A stretch of DNA of 64,000 bases from Meishania litoralis. GTDB lineage: Bacteria > Bacteroidota > Bacteroidia > Flavobacteriales > Flavobacteriaceae. The DNA lies in the NCBI RefSeq assembly GCF_042611095.1, contig NZ_JBHFPV010000005.1, forward strand, positions 62,001 to 126,000. Direction: 5' to 3'. Every line of letters starts with the position of its first letter. Within the stretch, counting starts at the first letter, position 1. The position numbers and the translations under genes are program-made. Below, piece after piece: positions 18,601-26,616 of the stretch. The notes below the pieces were generated by a model. That model did no database searches, was not told the DNA's origin, and was given only the letters and a program-made list of their open reading frames with translations.

Positions 18601-20064
18601 GGTGAGACTACACAAACGGCGATTGCCCTGACCTACGGTGTGCACTCGGTGCTGATAAAGGATTCAAATGGTCATGAAACCGAATGCGAGATCTATATCA
18701 ATAAGGTCTTGATTTGTGGTATAACACTTGATTCACCGGCAGGATGTACCACTGGTGGTGGTGTGGCCTCGGTAAAAGCCTACGGAGGATATGCACCTTA
18801 TACTTATTCATGGGACGGAGGAGCCTATACAAGCAATGATACCAATGATAACCTAAGTGTAGGTACTCACAGCGTAACAGTGATGGATTCTACCGGTGCA
18901 ACATCGCAATGTTGGATAGAGGTGATAGGAACAGGTGAAATGAGTTGTAGTATTACGCAAGATGCCTTGGCAAGTAATTATTTGTCAGCAGATGGCGTGG
19001 CAACCGTCAATCCTATCGGTGGAAGTGGATCCTACACTTACCTCTGGGACAATGGTGAAACTACTCAGACCGCAACAATGCTAACATACGGACCACATAC
19101 GGTGACCGTAACCGATAGTAATGGTTGTGGATGGACTAGTTGCGAGATAATGATCAACAAAAATCTTATCTGTAGCGCAGGTCAGGTTTCACCCGCTACG
19201 TGTGCAGGCAGTGAAGATGGCGTAGCGTCGGTCAATGCTTATGGAGGATATGCACCATATACCTATTCGTGGGATGGTAGCGGTTTTTCAAGCGATAATA
19301 CTGCGGATAATCTGGGTGTAGGATATCATACGGTCGTAGTGATGGATGCCACTGGTGCGACCTCTGAGTGTTCCGTCATGATATCCGGTCCTAATGTATT
19401 GGGTTGTAGTATCAATGTAACTAATGATATTAGCGCATTTGGAGCTCATGATGGTTCTGCTACGGCCATTGCTGTGGGTGGTACGGCACCTTATGATTAT
19501 GAATGGAGCAATGGTGAAACTACCGCGAGCGTTGAAGGATTGGGCGCAGGTACTTATACGGCTACCATAACCGATGCGAATGGTTGTACCGTTAGTCTTG
19601 AAGTTACCATTGCCGAAGGTGATACGGAAGGTGTTGTAGTTACCGAAGAGGAAACGGTAGAAGAAGTGTTTATAGTTGATACGGAAGTATCGGTTGATGA
19701 ACCAGAAGAAGAACAAGAATCGGAAGAAGTCTTTATTGTAGAGGATAATACCACCAATACAGATTCAAGTACTCTTGGTGATCCTAATCCTGGTATCACC
19801 GTTTCCGAAACTGTTGTGAAGGCCTATCCGTTGACCTTTGTAAATGACTTGAACTTAAACATCAAGATCAATTATGATGCAAAGCTTAATATTAGGATGT
19901 ACGATATGAATGGCAGAACAGTTCTTAGTGATGACAGTAGATTCGTTAAAAAGGGCTCTAACGAGCTTAGGTTCAATGTGAATCGATTGGCACCTGATGT
20001 TTATGTGCTCATAATACATACTGGTTCGGAAAGAATCGTAAAAAAGGTAATGTCAAGAAAATAG
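15646..20064 (+). CDS. Large repeat adhesin with SprB-type repeats and T9SS C-terminal domain
   Basis: This 1472-residue protein has a signal peptide (first ~31 residues, ending NISAQ), a unique N-terminal region to about 275, and a PKD/Ig-like module (about 275-360). Next come three 70-residue modules (about 362-561) encoded by identical GC-rich DNA, and another Ig-like module. Four two-part SprB-like repeats plus a terminal half repeat span about 640-1325, followed by a Glu-rich linker (about 1325-1385). The type A T9SS sorting domain (about 1390-1472) carries KLNIRMYDMNGRTVL and ends VKKVMSRK. Known SprB is a mobile gliding adhesin of Flavobacterium; this relative is probably a cell-surface or secreted adhesin. 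No spr or gld gene is adjacent. Two terminators follow. Confidence 0.9.
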   Translation: MGKFLYFLLLKVLKNFVLLASLLVCVNISAQKIEKLEQAANGSLSSIDNPVDWVTGNVNAAKAHYIECMTIPYHLEVVNLVPGSSYSVSIGWDTKKGVNEHAIDYLTSYDHNGNHSAFGHSPEVIDPLDNTALDNTSPTENRYAIPSPNATDSGTPNQPTNAFNSLAPSEREMSIFNGTISSMSYTAQDDLDLAAASSYLKIDFVASASTVVLAWGGHIAAKEIWGVGNSATAISGSPYHMFVDDCVGLDGCGNKEVQLQASAVQSPPTCDITGPDSTCAVEGSNLIFEAQTDLGTTFGWELINNTSGASIVGINNDQSVTVDPGNNDGSFQVQVTIGLPVTGGTVETICSKIVEVYEAPKAGENGTIALCEGDAAPTEAELFAALGATADEGGTWSGPDAAGVYTYTHAATQTCPEDSATVTVSYEEPKEAGENGTIALCEGDAAPTEAELFAALGATADEGGTWSGPDAAGVYTYTHAATQTCPEDSATVTVSYEEPKEAGENGTIALCEGDAAPTEAELFAALGATADEGGTWSGPDAAGVYTYTHAATQTCPEDSATVTINIEDAPEPNITGNNVYCYDGNGVTLDAGAGYTSYLWSTGETTQMITVDAGSYTVQVSNDQGCEATSEAFTVRSYEMLSCSIVQDELATNFQAADGVATVTPMGGSGDYTYLWDNGETTQTATQLTYGMHSVTVTDAECGETTCEIFISKNLICGVSLVSAATCAGGNDGVATVTAFGGYGDYSYSWDGGPFVASPTNSALSAGNHTVIVMDETGATTQCYIDVPGGGAVDLSCGIVQNQLATNFQTADGVATVTPVGGSGSYSFLWDNGETTQTANQLTYGMHTVNVVDLNGCGETSCEIFIQKNIICSVRLDSPVSYAGGSDGQATVTVFGGYPGYTYSWDGAAFSDNSTVSNLNVGYHTVTVMDTVGNTTECSVMVTGPNDLTCSISQIELASNYLSNDGSATVYAEGGSGAYTYLWDNGETTQTAIALTYGVHSVLIKDSNGHETECEIYINKVLICGITLDSPAGCTTGGGVASVKAYGGYAPYTYSWDGGAYTSNDTNDNLSVGTHSVTVMDSTGATSQCWIEVIGTGEMSCSITQDALASNYLSADGVATVNPIGGSGSYTYLWDNGETTQTATMLTYGPHTVTVTDSNGCGWTSCEIMINKNLICSAGQVSPATCAGSEDGVASVNAYGGYAPYTYSWDGSGFSSDNTADNLGVGYHTVVVMDATGATSECSVMISGPNVLGCSINVTNDISAFGAHDGSATAIAVGGTAPYDYEWSNGETTASVEGLGAGTYTATITDANGCTVSLEVTIAEGDTEGVVVTEEETVEEVFIVDTEVSVDEPEEEQESEEVFIVEDNTTNTDSSTLGDPNPGITVSETVVKAYPLTFVNDLNLNIKINYDAKLNIRMYDMNGRTVLSDDSRFVKKGSNELRFNVNRLAPDVYVLIIHTGSERIVKKVMSRK
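16731..17327 (+). repeat. Three identical GC-rich 210-bp tandem repeats inside the adhesin
   Basis: Units begin at 16731, 16941 and 17151. Units 1 and 2 are identical over 210 bp; unit 3 is identical for 177 bp, then diverges at 17328. By hand count, unit 2 has 145 G+C of 210, while the 60 bases at 16501-16560 have 18. Each unit encodes 70 residues beginning AGENGTIALCEGDAAPTEAE, with two Cys and a GGTWSGPDAAGVYTYT core. This is a familiar Bacteroidota adhesin module, but in foreign-looking codon usage. Confidence 0.95.
17562..19620 (+). repeat. SprB-type two-part repeats (four AB units plus a terminal A)
   Basis: The A halves start near 17562, 18028, 18486, 18940 and 19399, a spacing of about 455-465 bp. 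Each A half has the pattern SC-I-Q--LA-N, then YLWDNGETTQTA and a CEI-I-K end. Each B half has YSWDG and HTV-VMD motifs. The copies are diverged at both DNA and protein level, unlike the GC-rich repeats, so they are old. Confidence 0.88.
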
Positions 20065-20087
20065 GCATTGAAAGCATTCCTGAAGTT

Positions 20088-20114
20088 AAAAACGCCCCAT
20101 TGGGGCGTTTTTTT
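20088..20114 (+). terminator. Rho-independent terminator of the adhesin gene
   Basis: An 11-pair stem AAAAACGCCCC / GGGGCGTTTTT with a 3-base loop and a long T run continuing to 20114. It lies about 24 bp after the adhesin stop. Confidence 0.85.
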
Positions 20115-20142
20115 ATTTTTAAACTGAAGGTAGATGAATACA

Positions 20143-20173
20143 AAAAGCCCCGACGAATAGTCGGGGCTTTTAG
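20143..20173. terminator. Second, possibly bidirectional, terminator
   Basis: A perfect 11-pair stem AAAAGCCCCGA / TCGGGGCTTTT (20143-20153 with 20161-20171), loop CGAATAG. It follows the first terminator by under 30 bp. T runs are short on both sides (TTTT rightward, TTTTTG leftward), so direction is uncertain. It probably backs up the first terminator to insulate mnmA. Confidence 0.7.
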
Positions 20174-20339
20174 CATTAAGTAGGTTTAGTTTGGTAAGAT
20201 TTGGGACTTCAAAGATGCATTGTATTACCTTCAGAAAAAATTAATAGTTGTCAAGTTTCGTTTTTTGTATGCTAACCATCATGATTTTGATGTTTGCCTT
20301 TTCAAATCTAACCCACCCCATTAGAGGTCATCATTTTTC

Positions 20340-20347
20340 GTATTTTT
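20340..20347 (+). promoter_or_regulatory. -7 promoter element of mnmA
   Basis: TATTTTTG is an exact TAnnTTTG element 18 bp before the mnmA ATG, leaving a short leader. Confidence 0.5.
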
Positions 20348-20365
20348 GTCCTTGTTATCAAGCCT

Positions 20366-21556
20366 ATGAAAAAAGTTGTAATCGGACTTTCAGGAGGAGT
20401 GGATTCAAGTGTTGCCGCCTATCTATTGAAGAATCAAGGATACGAGGTCATCGGCCTTTTTATGAAGAATTGGCATGATGATACCGTCACAATTTCTGAA
20501 GAATGTCCATGGCTTGAGGATAGTAATGATGCGCTCATTGTAGCCGAGAGACTGGGAATTCCGTTTCAGACCATCGATCTGAGCAAGGAGTATAAAGAGC
20601 GCATCGTAGACTATATGTTCAGAGAGTATGAAATGGGCCGAACCCCGAACCCCGATGTTTTGTGTAATCGGGAAATCAAGTTCGATGTCTTTCTCAAGAT
20701 AGCCTTGCAACTGGGAGCCGACTTCGTAGCAACCGGGCATTACTGTCGCAAAGGAGTTTTGAAAAATAATGATGGTTCGGAAACCTATCGACTGTTGGCG
20801 GGTAAAGATAGTAATAAGGACCAGTCGTATTTTTTATGCCAACTATCACAGGAACAATTGGCAAAAACATTGTTCCCTATCGGCGAGTTGACCAAACCGG
20901 AGGTGCGTCAGATTGCCTATGATAATAACTTGGTCACCGCCGATAAAAAAGATTCCCAAGGCTTATGCTTTATTGGTAAAGTGCGCTTGCCCGAGTTTCT
21001 TCAACAAAAATTGAAACCAAGGAAAGGCGTTATTGTAGAAGTTCCTTCCAACGTTGCACAGTATAGTAGGTCAAAACCTTACTTTGATACGAAACTAGAT
21101 GAACTTGCTTTCTTTTCGGAAAAACCGGTTTACAATGTTAACGATGGTAGGGTAGTCGGAGAACATCAAGGAGCCCATTACTTCACGAAAGGTCAACGAA
21201 AGGGACTTGACGTGGGTGGAACCAAAGAACCACTATTCGTCATAGAGACCGATGTTGAAAAGAACATCATCTATACCGGTCAAGGTAAATCACACCCAGG
21301 ATTGTATCGCAAGACGCTTTTTGTTAAAGAGGAAGAAATTCATTGGGTGCGCCCTGATTTAAGATTAAAAATGGACGAAACCCTAAAAGTAGAAGCTCGC
21401 ATTCGATACCGCCAGCCATTGGAGAAAGCGACCCTCTATAAAATCGATAGCGGACTTTATGTCGATTTTGACAACGAGCAGTCCGCCATTACTGAAGGGC
21501 AATTTGTAGCTTGGTACATTGGGCATGAATTATTGGGCTCAGGGGTAATTTCTTGA
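20366..21556 (+). CDS. mnmA: tRNA-specific 2-thiouridylase MnmA
   Basis: MnmA adds sulfur to U34 of tRNAs for Lys, Glu and Gln. The 396-residue protein has the N-type ATP pyrophosphatase loop GLSGGVDSSVAA (residues 7-18). It also has the two catalytic Cys in NPDVLCNREIKF and DSQGLCFIGKV, the tRNA-binding HYFTKGQRKGL segment and a C-terminal beta-barrel (RIRYRQPLEKATLY). The ATG at 20366 follows a good -7 element. The gene is followed by a nitronate monooxygenase gene after 82 bp. Confidence 0.97.
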   Translation: MKKVVIGLSGGVDSSVAAYLLKNQGYEVIGLFMKNWHDDTVTISEECPWLEDSNDALIVAERLGIPFQTIDLSKEYKERIVDYMFREYEMGRTPNPDVLCNREIKFDVFLKIALQLGADFVATGHYCRKGVLKNNDGSETYRLLAGKDSNKDQSYFLCQLSQEQLAKTLFPIGELTKPEVRQIAYDNNLVTADKKDSQGLCFIGKVRLPEFLQQKLKPRKGVIVEVPSNVAQYSRSKPYFDTKLDELAFFSEKPVYNVNDGRVVGEHQGAHYFTKGQRKGLDVGGTKEPLFVIETDVEKNIIYTGQGKSHPGLYRKTLFVKEEEIHWVRPDLRLKMDETLKVEARIRYRQPLEKATLYKIDSGLYVDFDNEQSAITEGQFVAWYIGHELLGSGVIS

Positions 21557-21638
21557 TTTTTTATTGTGCTCGTGAGTAGTCTCTAGGGCAAATGAAATTT
21601 TTAAAGCGTCCTAGATTACACTTGAATAGATATTTTTT

Positions 21639-22580
21639 ATGCAAAACAGGATAACCACATTATTTGGAGTAGAATACCCTATAGTTCAAGCCGGAATGAT
21701 CTGGGCAAGTGGTTGGCGCTTGACCTCGGCGGTATCCAACGCCGGGGGGCTGGGTTTGATCGGTGCGGGATCCATGTATCCCGAGGTGCTTCGCGACCAT
21801 ATTCGAAAATGTCAACAGGCGACCGACAGACCGTTTGGAGTTAACGTACCCATGCTCTATCCGGATATCAATGAAATCATGAATGTCATTGTTGAAATGG
21901 GAGTCAAAATCGTTTTCACTTCTGCGGGAAATCCAAAGACCTGGACCTCTTTTCTGCAAGAAAATGGAATTACCGTTGTACATGTGGTCAGTAGCGTTAA
22001 GTTTGCACTAAAAGCGCAGGAAGCTGGCGTCGACGCAATTGTGGCGGAAGGTTTTGAGGCCGGGGGACACAATGGTAGGGATGAGACAACGACCATGGTA
22101 TTGATTCCGGCGGTAAAGGAAAAAATAGAAATACCCTTGATCGCGGCGGGAGGAATAGGAACAGGACGTGCCATGTTGGCGGCTATGGTCTTGGGCGCCG
22201 ATGGGGTACAGGTCGGTAGTCGGTTCGTGGCTAGTCATGAGGCATCGTCTCACGAACTTTTCAAACAGAAAGTTATCGAAGCCAGTGAAGGAGATACCCA
22301 ATTGACCCTTAAAGAATTGGCCCCGGTCCGTTTGATCAAGAACAAGTTTTATCACGATGTACAGAATGCATATGCCAATGGGGCTTCCATACAACAATTG
22401 AAAGAACTACTTGGTAGGGCACGTGCCAAAAAGGGCATGTTCGAGGGCGACCTTGAGGAAGGTGAACTTGAAATCGGACAGGTATCTGCCTTGATCCATG
22501 ACATTAAGCCTGCCGCTCAAATCGTGGAGGATTTGATACACGAATTTACTTTGGCAAAAGAGGGGATTCCAAAATTTTAA
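21639..22580 (+). CDS. Nitronate monooxygenase / 2-nitropropane dioxygenase family protein
   Basis: A 313-residue FMN-dependent TIM barrel. Visible family motifs are PIVQAGMIWASGWRLTSAVS near the N-terminus, the phosphate-binding GGIGTGRAMLAAMVLGADGV, and VGSRFVAS. The catalytic His is likely in EAGGHNGRDE. The family oxidises nitronates such as propionate-3-nitronate to remove a toxic metabolite, but includes enoyl-reductase-like members (FabK), so the substrate is inferred. The ATG directly follows a TATTTTTT string. It converges with the DUF2007 gene (9 bp between stops). Confidence 0.88.
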   Translation: MQNRITTLFGVEYPIVQAGMIWASGWRLTSAVSNAGGLGLIGAGSMYPEVLRDHIRKCQQATDRPFGVNVPMLYPDINEIMNVIVEMGVKIVFTSAGNPKTWTSFLQENGITVVHVVSSVKFALKAQEAGVDAIVAEGFEAGGHNGRDETTTMVLIPAVKEKIEIPLIAAGGIGTGRAMLAAMVLGADGVQVGSRFVASHEASSHELFKQKVIEASEGDTQLTLKELAPVRLIKNKFYHDVQNAYANGASIQQLKELLGRARAKKGMFEGDLEEGELEIGQVSALIHDIKPAAQIVEDLIHEFTLAKEGIPKF

Positions 22581-22589
22581 CCTTTGAAT

Positions 22590-22814
22590 TTATTCATCCG
22601 ATAGTTTTTCAACTATTGGCACTGCTTTTTCTACCTCATCTTTATGCACAAAAATGTCGACCAGACCTGCAGAGGTGGTAGCAAACCCTGCCAAACGCCC
22701 TGATTCCGCTTCATCTTTTACAATGGCTTCAATACCCATGCCGTGCAGATGGCTAACAATCTGATGTGCTGTAAATGAGTTTCCGGTGAATATTTTTGTA
22801 TAATTTGATTCCAT
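22590..22814 (-). CDS. DUF2007 putative signal-transducing protein
   Basis: A 74-residue soluble protein with the DUF2007 fold: YTKIFTGNSFTAHQIVSHLH at the start, then GIEAIVKDEAES and VDIFVHKDEVEKAVPIVEK, a beta-alpha-beta pattern related to the PII/GlnB-like ferredoxin fold. Function unknown. It lies 9 bp downstream of the M28 peptidase gene and is likely co-transcribed with it. Confidence 0.82.
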   Translation of the reverse strand: MESNYTKIFTGNSFTAHQIVSHLHGMGIEAIVKDEAESGRLAGFATTSAGLVDIFVHKDEVEKAVPIVEKLSDE

Positions 22815-22823
22815 ATTAATGTA

Positions 22824-25022
22824 TCAACGCATGGTATTTATTTTATCGAGATGTTTTTTAAACTCCCCTAACGTACCTGCGACCTTTGAAATTTGTTCCT
22901 GCGCCTCTTGCCAATTCTTCTGTTCTATAGCTTCGCGCACGCCCGGCAAGGTCTTGACGCCATAACCTGTATAAAATCCAGGGGCATAGATTTGGTGTTT
23001 GTACCACGAGCGTCTCGGCAGTCCGGTCTCGGAAGTCAGTTTGTGTTCGGCCATCATCAATTTTTTATTGAGGTCGTTTCGTTTTTGAACGGATAATTTT
23101 GAGATATCCGTTTTAGAAAACTCCGAGATACTTGAATTCAGTTCGGCCATGATATTTTGCAGAGCACTGAAATCCAAGTAGGGGACGGCATCTTTTTTTT
23201 CTGGTTTTTTAAAGGGCTTCGTAGGATCTGCCGCCAGTTCGAAAAGGTTTTTATCGACCATCGAATTGTGCTTTTCAACATCTGACCGCATTGATTCGGT
23301 GTTTTTCATGATTTCGTCCAAGTAACCCGAAACGGTTGAATGCCACTGTTCGAACTCAAAGGGCAAGACATCGGCATTGGCCAAACGTAACGTTATTCTT
23401 CCGGCCGTATTTGCCAAGGCCACCCCGTAGGCAAATCCGGGGTCTTTAAATCTTTTATAATGTGGATACGTATCGTAGATCGTGTGGTATTCGCCCCCGC
23501 TATTTTCACCTCCAAACCCCAAATTTAGTGCGGCGATACCGGCATGTTGTATAAATGGGGTATAATCGGATCCTGAGCCGAGCGCATAGAGTTCGAATTT
23601 GTCGTTGCCCCCTCTTACTTGGTCTAGCGCCATTCTTCTTTCTCGAATAGAAACGCTACGTTGGGGATCCGCAACGGCGTTTGCCACCTCACCGACCATT
23701 TTTTGAAGGGAATGTGACCCTCCTGCACCTAAGAATCCTCGGCCGTTGCCATCGGTATTGATATAGGCCACCAACTTTTGTTGTAATTCCGCTTTATGGT
23801 CTTCTACCCATTCTGTAGAACCTATAAGTCCGGGTTCTTCGGCATCCCATGCTGCATAAACCAAAGTCCTTTTTGGTTTTTGTCCTTTCTTGGCCAATTC
23901 GCCTATGGCCCGTGCTTCTTCCATCAACGCGACCATTCCGCTTACAGGGTCGTTCGCGCCATGGACCCATGCATCATGATGGTTGCCACGCATGATCCAT
24001 TGATCAGGATAGTCGGTTCCCTTCATTATTGCGATAACATTATGGGCGGGCTTCAATTGCCAGTCAAATTCAAGTTTCAAATGTACTTTAGCCGGTCCGG
24101 GACCCACATGATAGGTTATGGGCAGCCCTCCCTTCCAAGAATTGGGAGCTACGGGACCCTCCAAAGCGGCCAATAATGGTTGGGCATCTTCATAGGAAAT
24201 GGGGAGCACAGGTATCTTGGTAATCGTGGGTGCATCTTTGCGATCCAAACGTTGTGCATCTTCGGTCGCCGCATAACCGGGAGTCAAAACGTCTCCGGGG
24301 TACGTAGGCATATCCATTACCGAACCTCTTTGTACCCCAGTCTTGTTCTTAAAGGCACCTTTGGGATAAACATCTCCGCGAACATACCCATCATCTTGCG
24401 GGTCGGAATAGATAATGCAGCCTATCGCCCCTTTTTCCGCTGCCAGTTTTGGCTTGATGCCCCGCCATGAACCTTGATATTTGGCGATGACGATTTTTCC
24501 CTTGACGTCGATACCCAATTTTTCCAACTCTTCATAATCCTTTGGAATGCCATAGTTGACAAAGACCAATTCGGCCTCGACATCGCCATCGGTAGAGAAG
24601 GCATTATAGCTGGGCAATAGTGCATCGCCCTGTGCCGTGAACTCATCTCCCTCTACGGGAACAGCGGTCAGTTTGGCTTTGTATTCCGTAGGGCCGGTCA
24701 TTTCCAAAACCCTGATTTTGGGATACGGGAACAATACATGATAGGTTTCAATCTTTGTTTCATACCCCCATGACTTGAACTGTTTTTCAATCCATTTTGC
24801 ATTCTTTTCTCCATATTCGGTGCCGACCCAATGAGGTTCGGCAGACATCAACTGCATCCATTGGTCCAAATTATCCGCCGACAACTTGGCCTCAAAGGCT
24901 TTTTCAAGAGTCAACTGTTTTTTTGCATTTTCGGTAACAAAACCCGTTATCGCTTCTTGAGCGACCGTGAAGGTCATACTTAGTGAAAAGGTAAAAAGCG
25001 TTATAAAGAAATAGCGTATCAT
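22824..25022 (-). CDS. Secreted M28 metallopeptidase with PA and dimerisation domains
   Basis: The 732-residue protein has a signal peptide (MIRYFFITLFTFSLSMTFTVAQ) and the domain order of glutamate carboxypeptidase II (PSMA/NAALADase): a PA insert (about 130-290), an M28 peptidase core and a C-terminal transferrin-receptor-like helical domain. Zinc and catalytic residues are visible in NHHDAWVHGANDPVSG (His, Asp), DAEEPGLIGS (Glu pair), INTDGNG and GSGSDYTPF, and in GGEYHTIYDTY (last His ligand). The enzyme probably trims acidic or other peptides in the periplasm. It is followed closely by the DUF2007 gene and preceded by a WYL regulator gene. Confidence 0.93.
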   Translation of the reverse strand: MIRYFFITLFTFSLSMTFTVAQEAITGFVTENAKKQLTLEKAFEAKLSADNLDQWMQLMSAEPHWVGTEYGEKNAKWIEKQFKSWGYETKIETYHVLFPYPKIRVLEMTGPTEYKAKLTAVPVEGDEFTAQGDALLPSYNAFSTDGDVEAELVFVNYGIPKDYEELEKLGIDVKGKIVIAKYQGSWRGIKPKLAAEKGAIGCIIYSDPQDDGYVRGDVYPKGAFKNKTGVQRGSVMDMPTYPGDVLTPGYAATEDAQRLDRKDAPTITKIPVLPISYEDAQPLLAALEGPVAPNSWKGGLPITYHVGPGPAKVHLKLEFDWQLKPAHNVIAIMKGTDYPDQWIMRGNHHDAWVHGANDPVSGMVALMEEARAIGELAKKGQKPKRTLVYAAWDAEEPGLIGSTEWVEDHKAELQQKLVAYINTDGNGRGFLGAGGSHSLQKMVGEVANAVADPQRSVSIRERRMALDQVRGGNDKFELYALGSGSDYTPFIQHAGIAALNLGFGGENSGGEYHTIYDTYPHYKRFKDPGFAYGVALANTAGRITLRLANADVLPFEFEQWHSTVSGYLDEIMKNTESMRSDVEKHNSMVDKNLFELAADPTKPFKKPEKKDAVPYLDFSALQNIMAELNSSISEFSKTDISKLSVQKRNDLNKKLMMAEHKLTSETGLPRRSWYKHQIYAPGFYTGYGVKTLPGVREAIEQKNWQEAQEQISKVAGTLGEFKKHLDKINTMR

Positions 25023-25098
25023 TATTATATCTTTTATGACTTTGGGAAGATAATGATTTTTCGCAATTCGTAACCGCTAAACCATTTTCTTGGGCAAT

Positions 25099-25812
25099 TT
25101 AGATACTACCATTGTTCTCGCGTAAAGCTTCTTCATGTTCACGCTTGATATAATCTTGAATCGAAAACTTACGGTCTTCAAAATGGTCCGGAAGGATTTT
25201 AAAGTGCTGGATACGGTCGATACGAAAAGCGCGATAGTCGTTTCTTAAATAGCACCACGCGATTAAGATCCATTTGTTTTCGGTAGAGAAGATAAAATAA
25301 GGCTCAATTTTTCGGAAGGATATATTCGGGTCATCGGCCTTGCGGTAGTTGATTTCAACATAGTTGAAATTGGTTATCGCCAATTGTATTTCTGATAGGG
25401 CATTGCTCGAGATATTTTGCTTGCGCGTATCAAAAACGTACATCTTGTTGTTGAGCAATTCGCTTTTCTCCAAAACGGAAGAACGAAATACCGATTTGAT
25501 CTTGGTCAACGCTTCGCCGAAATCTTTTACGAAAGACGAATCGTTCGATTGATTGACCAAATGTTCGGCGGTTATCAAGGCATTGGCCTGCTTTTCGGTA
25601 AATTGAACGGGAGCTACCGTATAACCATCCATCAAAGTGTAGCCGCGGCCCTCAAGGGTAATTACCGGTACTCCCGCCTCGATAAGCTTTTGCATGTCGC
25701 GATATACGGTGCGTACACTCACATCGAATCTATTGGAAAGCTCCGTGGCCGTCAAAACCCTACGGGATTTCAACAGTGTCAAAATCGATATGAGTCTTGC
25801 AAGCTGTGACAT
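25099..25812 (-). CDS. YafY-type HTH/WYL transcriptional regulator
   Basis: A 237-residue regulator. The N-terminus is a DeoR/HTH_11-like winged helix (RLISILTLLKSRRVLTATEL, then RFDVSVRTVYRDMQKLIEAG), and the middle and C-terminus form a WYL ligand-sensing domain (SENKWILIAWCYLRNDYRAF, where WYL reads WCY, then RIDRIQ). WYL proteins respond to nucleic-acid or small-molecule ligands; the target is unknown. It lies between a VOC gene upstream (57 bp) and the M28 peptidase gene downstream (76 bp) on the same strand, so it may regulate its own cluster. Confidence 0.9.
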   Translation of the reverse strand: MSQLARLISILTLLKSRRVLTATELSNRFDVSVRTVYRDMQKLIEAGVPVITLEGRGYTLMDGYTVAPVQFTEKQANALITAEHLVNQSNDSSFVKDFGEALTKIKSVFRSSVLEKSELLNNKMYVFDTRKQNISSNALSEIQLAITNFNYVEINYRKADDPNISFRKIEPYFIFSTENKWILIAWCYLRNDYRAFRIDRIQHFKILPDHFEDRKFSIQDYIKREHEEALRENNGSI

Positions 25813-25869
25813 AGGATTAAAGGTAGCGAACCTTGTGGGAATCCGCTACCTTATCTTGGGCAATGATTT

Positions 25870-26241
25870 TTAGTTCCAGGAATGAAGGGCAATTTTGTTG
25901 CCCTCTGTATCAATAAATTGGGCTATAAACCCATTTTCGCCGATATCGGTCTTAGGCATTACCACTTTGCCGCCAGCGGCCTCTACACGAGACAAAGGTT
26001 CGCTTAGGTCATTGCCCCCGTTCAGATAAATGGTGACACCATTGGCGGAAGGTTCATAACCTTCCATTTCGACAAGACCCCCGCCGACGCTATTATTGTC
26101 TTCATCATAGGGAAACATGCCATATTTACCTTCGGGCATGTGCGCGTCTTTAATTTCAATACCTAAAACGGAATTGTAAAAGCCTTTTGCCTTTTCGTAG
26201 TTTTTTGCCGGAATCTCGAACCAGTTGATTGCATTTGACAT
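25870..26241 (-). CDS. VOC superfamily (glyoxalase-like) protein
   Basis: A 123-residue protein with two beta-alpha-beta-beta-beta modules: NWFEIPAKNYEKAKGFYNSV at the start and LSRVEAAGGKVVMPKTDIGE in the second half, ending FIDTEGNKIALHSW. This is the YdcF-like small VOC subgroup (PF00903 type). Members can be dioxygenases, isomerases or resistance proteins; no substrate can be assigned. WYL regulators next to VOC and ABM-domain genes are a common arrangement. Confidence 0.87.
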   Translation of the reverse strand: MSNAINWFEIPAKNYEKAKGFYNSVLGIEIKDAHMPEGKYGMFPYDEDNNSVGGGLVEMEGYEPSANGVTIYLNGGNDLSEPLSRVEAAGGKVVMPKTDIGENGFIAQFIDTEGNKIALHSWN

Positions 26242-26319
26242 CTTTTTGTAGTTTTAAAGGTTAAACATGCCACAAAGTTATGGGTCGAAATGTCAGATGA
26301 TGTCAGGGGTTATTTTTAT

Positions 26320-26616
26320 TTAGCTTATAGGACTAAGTTGATGGATGGTTACTTCAAGAATCATATTTTCGGTAGCTTTTCTATGTGCGGCGATATGGGC
26401 ACTCTCATTATGGTCAAGCCAATGCTGTCTTGTTTTCCAGTTTTCATAAAAGAAAAATCGATCAGGGTTTTCAATGTCTTGGTGAAGGTCGTAGTTCATA
26501 CAGCCAGGTTCGGCCAAGGTCGGCGGAATCAGGTTTAACAATGATTGCTTTACGGGTTCCCTTTTTCCCGGCTTGGCGACAATACTTGCCGTAATGGTCA
26601 GTTGTCGATCGTTCAT
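26320..26616 (-). CDS. ABM-domain putative quinol monooxygenase
   Basis: A 98-residue dimeric alpha-beta barrel of the antibiotic biosynthesis monooxygenase (ABM) type: LTITASIVAKPGKREPVKQS, then EPGCMNYDLHQDIENPDRFF and the helix HWLDHNESAHIAAHR. The family includes YgiN, which oxidises menadiol. The start codon directly abuts the stop of the upstream DUF1080 gene (26616/26617), so the two are translationally linked. Confidence 0.88.
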   Translation of the reverse strand: MNDRQLTITASIVAKPGKREPVKQSLLNLIPPTLAEPGCMNYDLHQDIENPDRFFFYENWKTRQHWLDHNESAHIAAHRKATENMILEVTIHQLSPIS

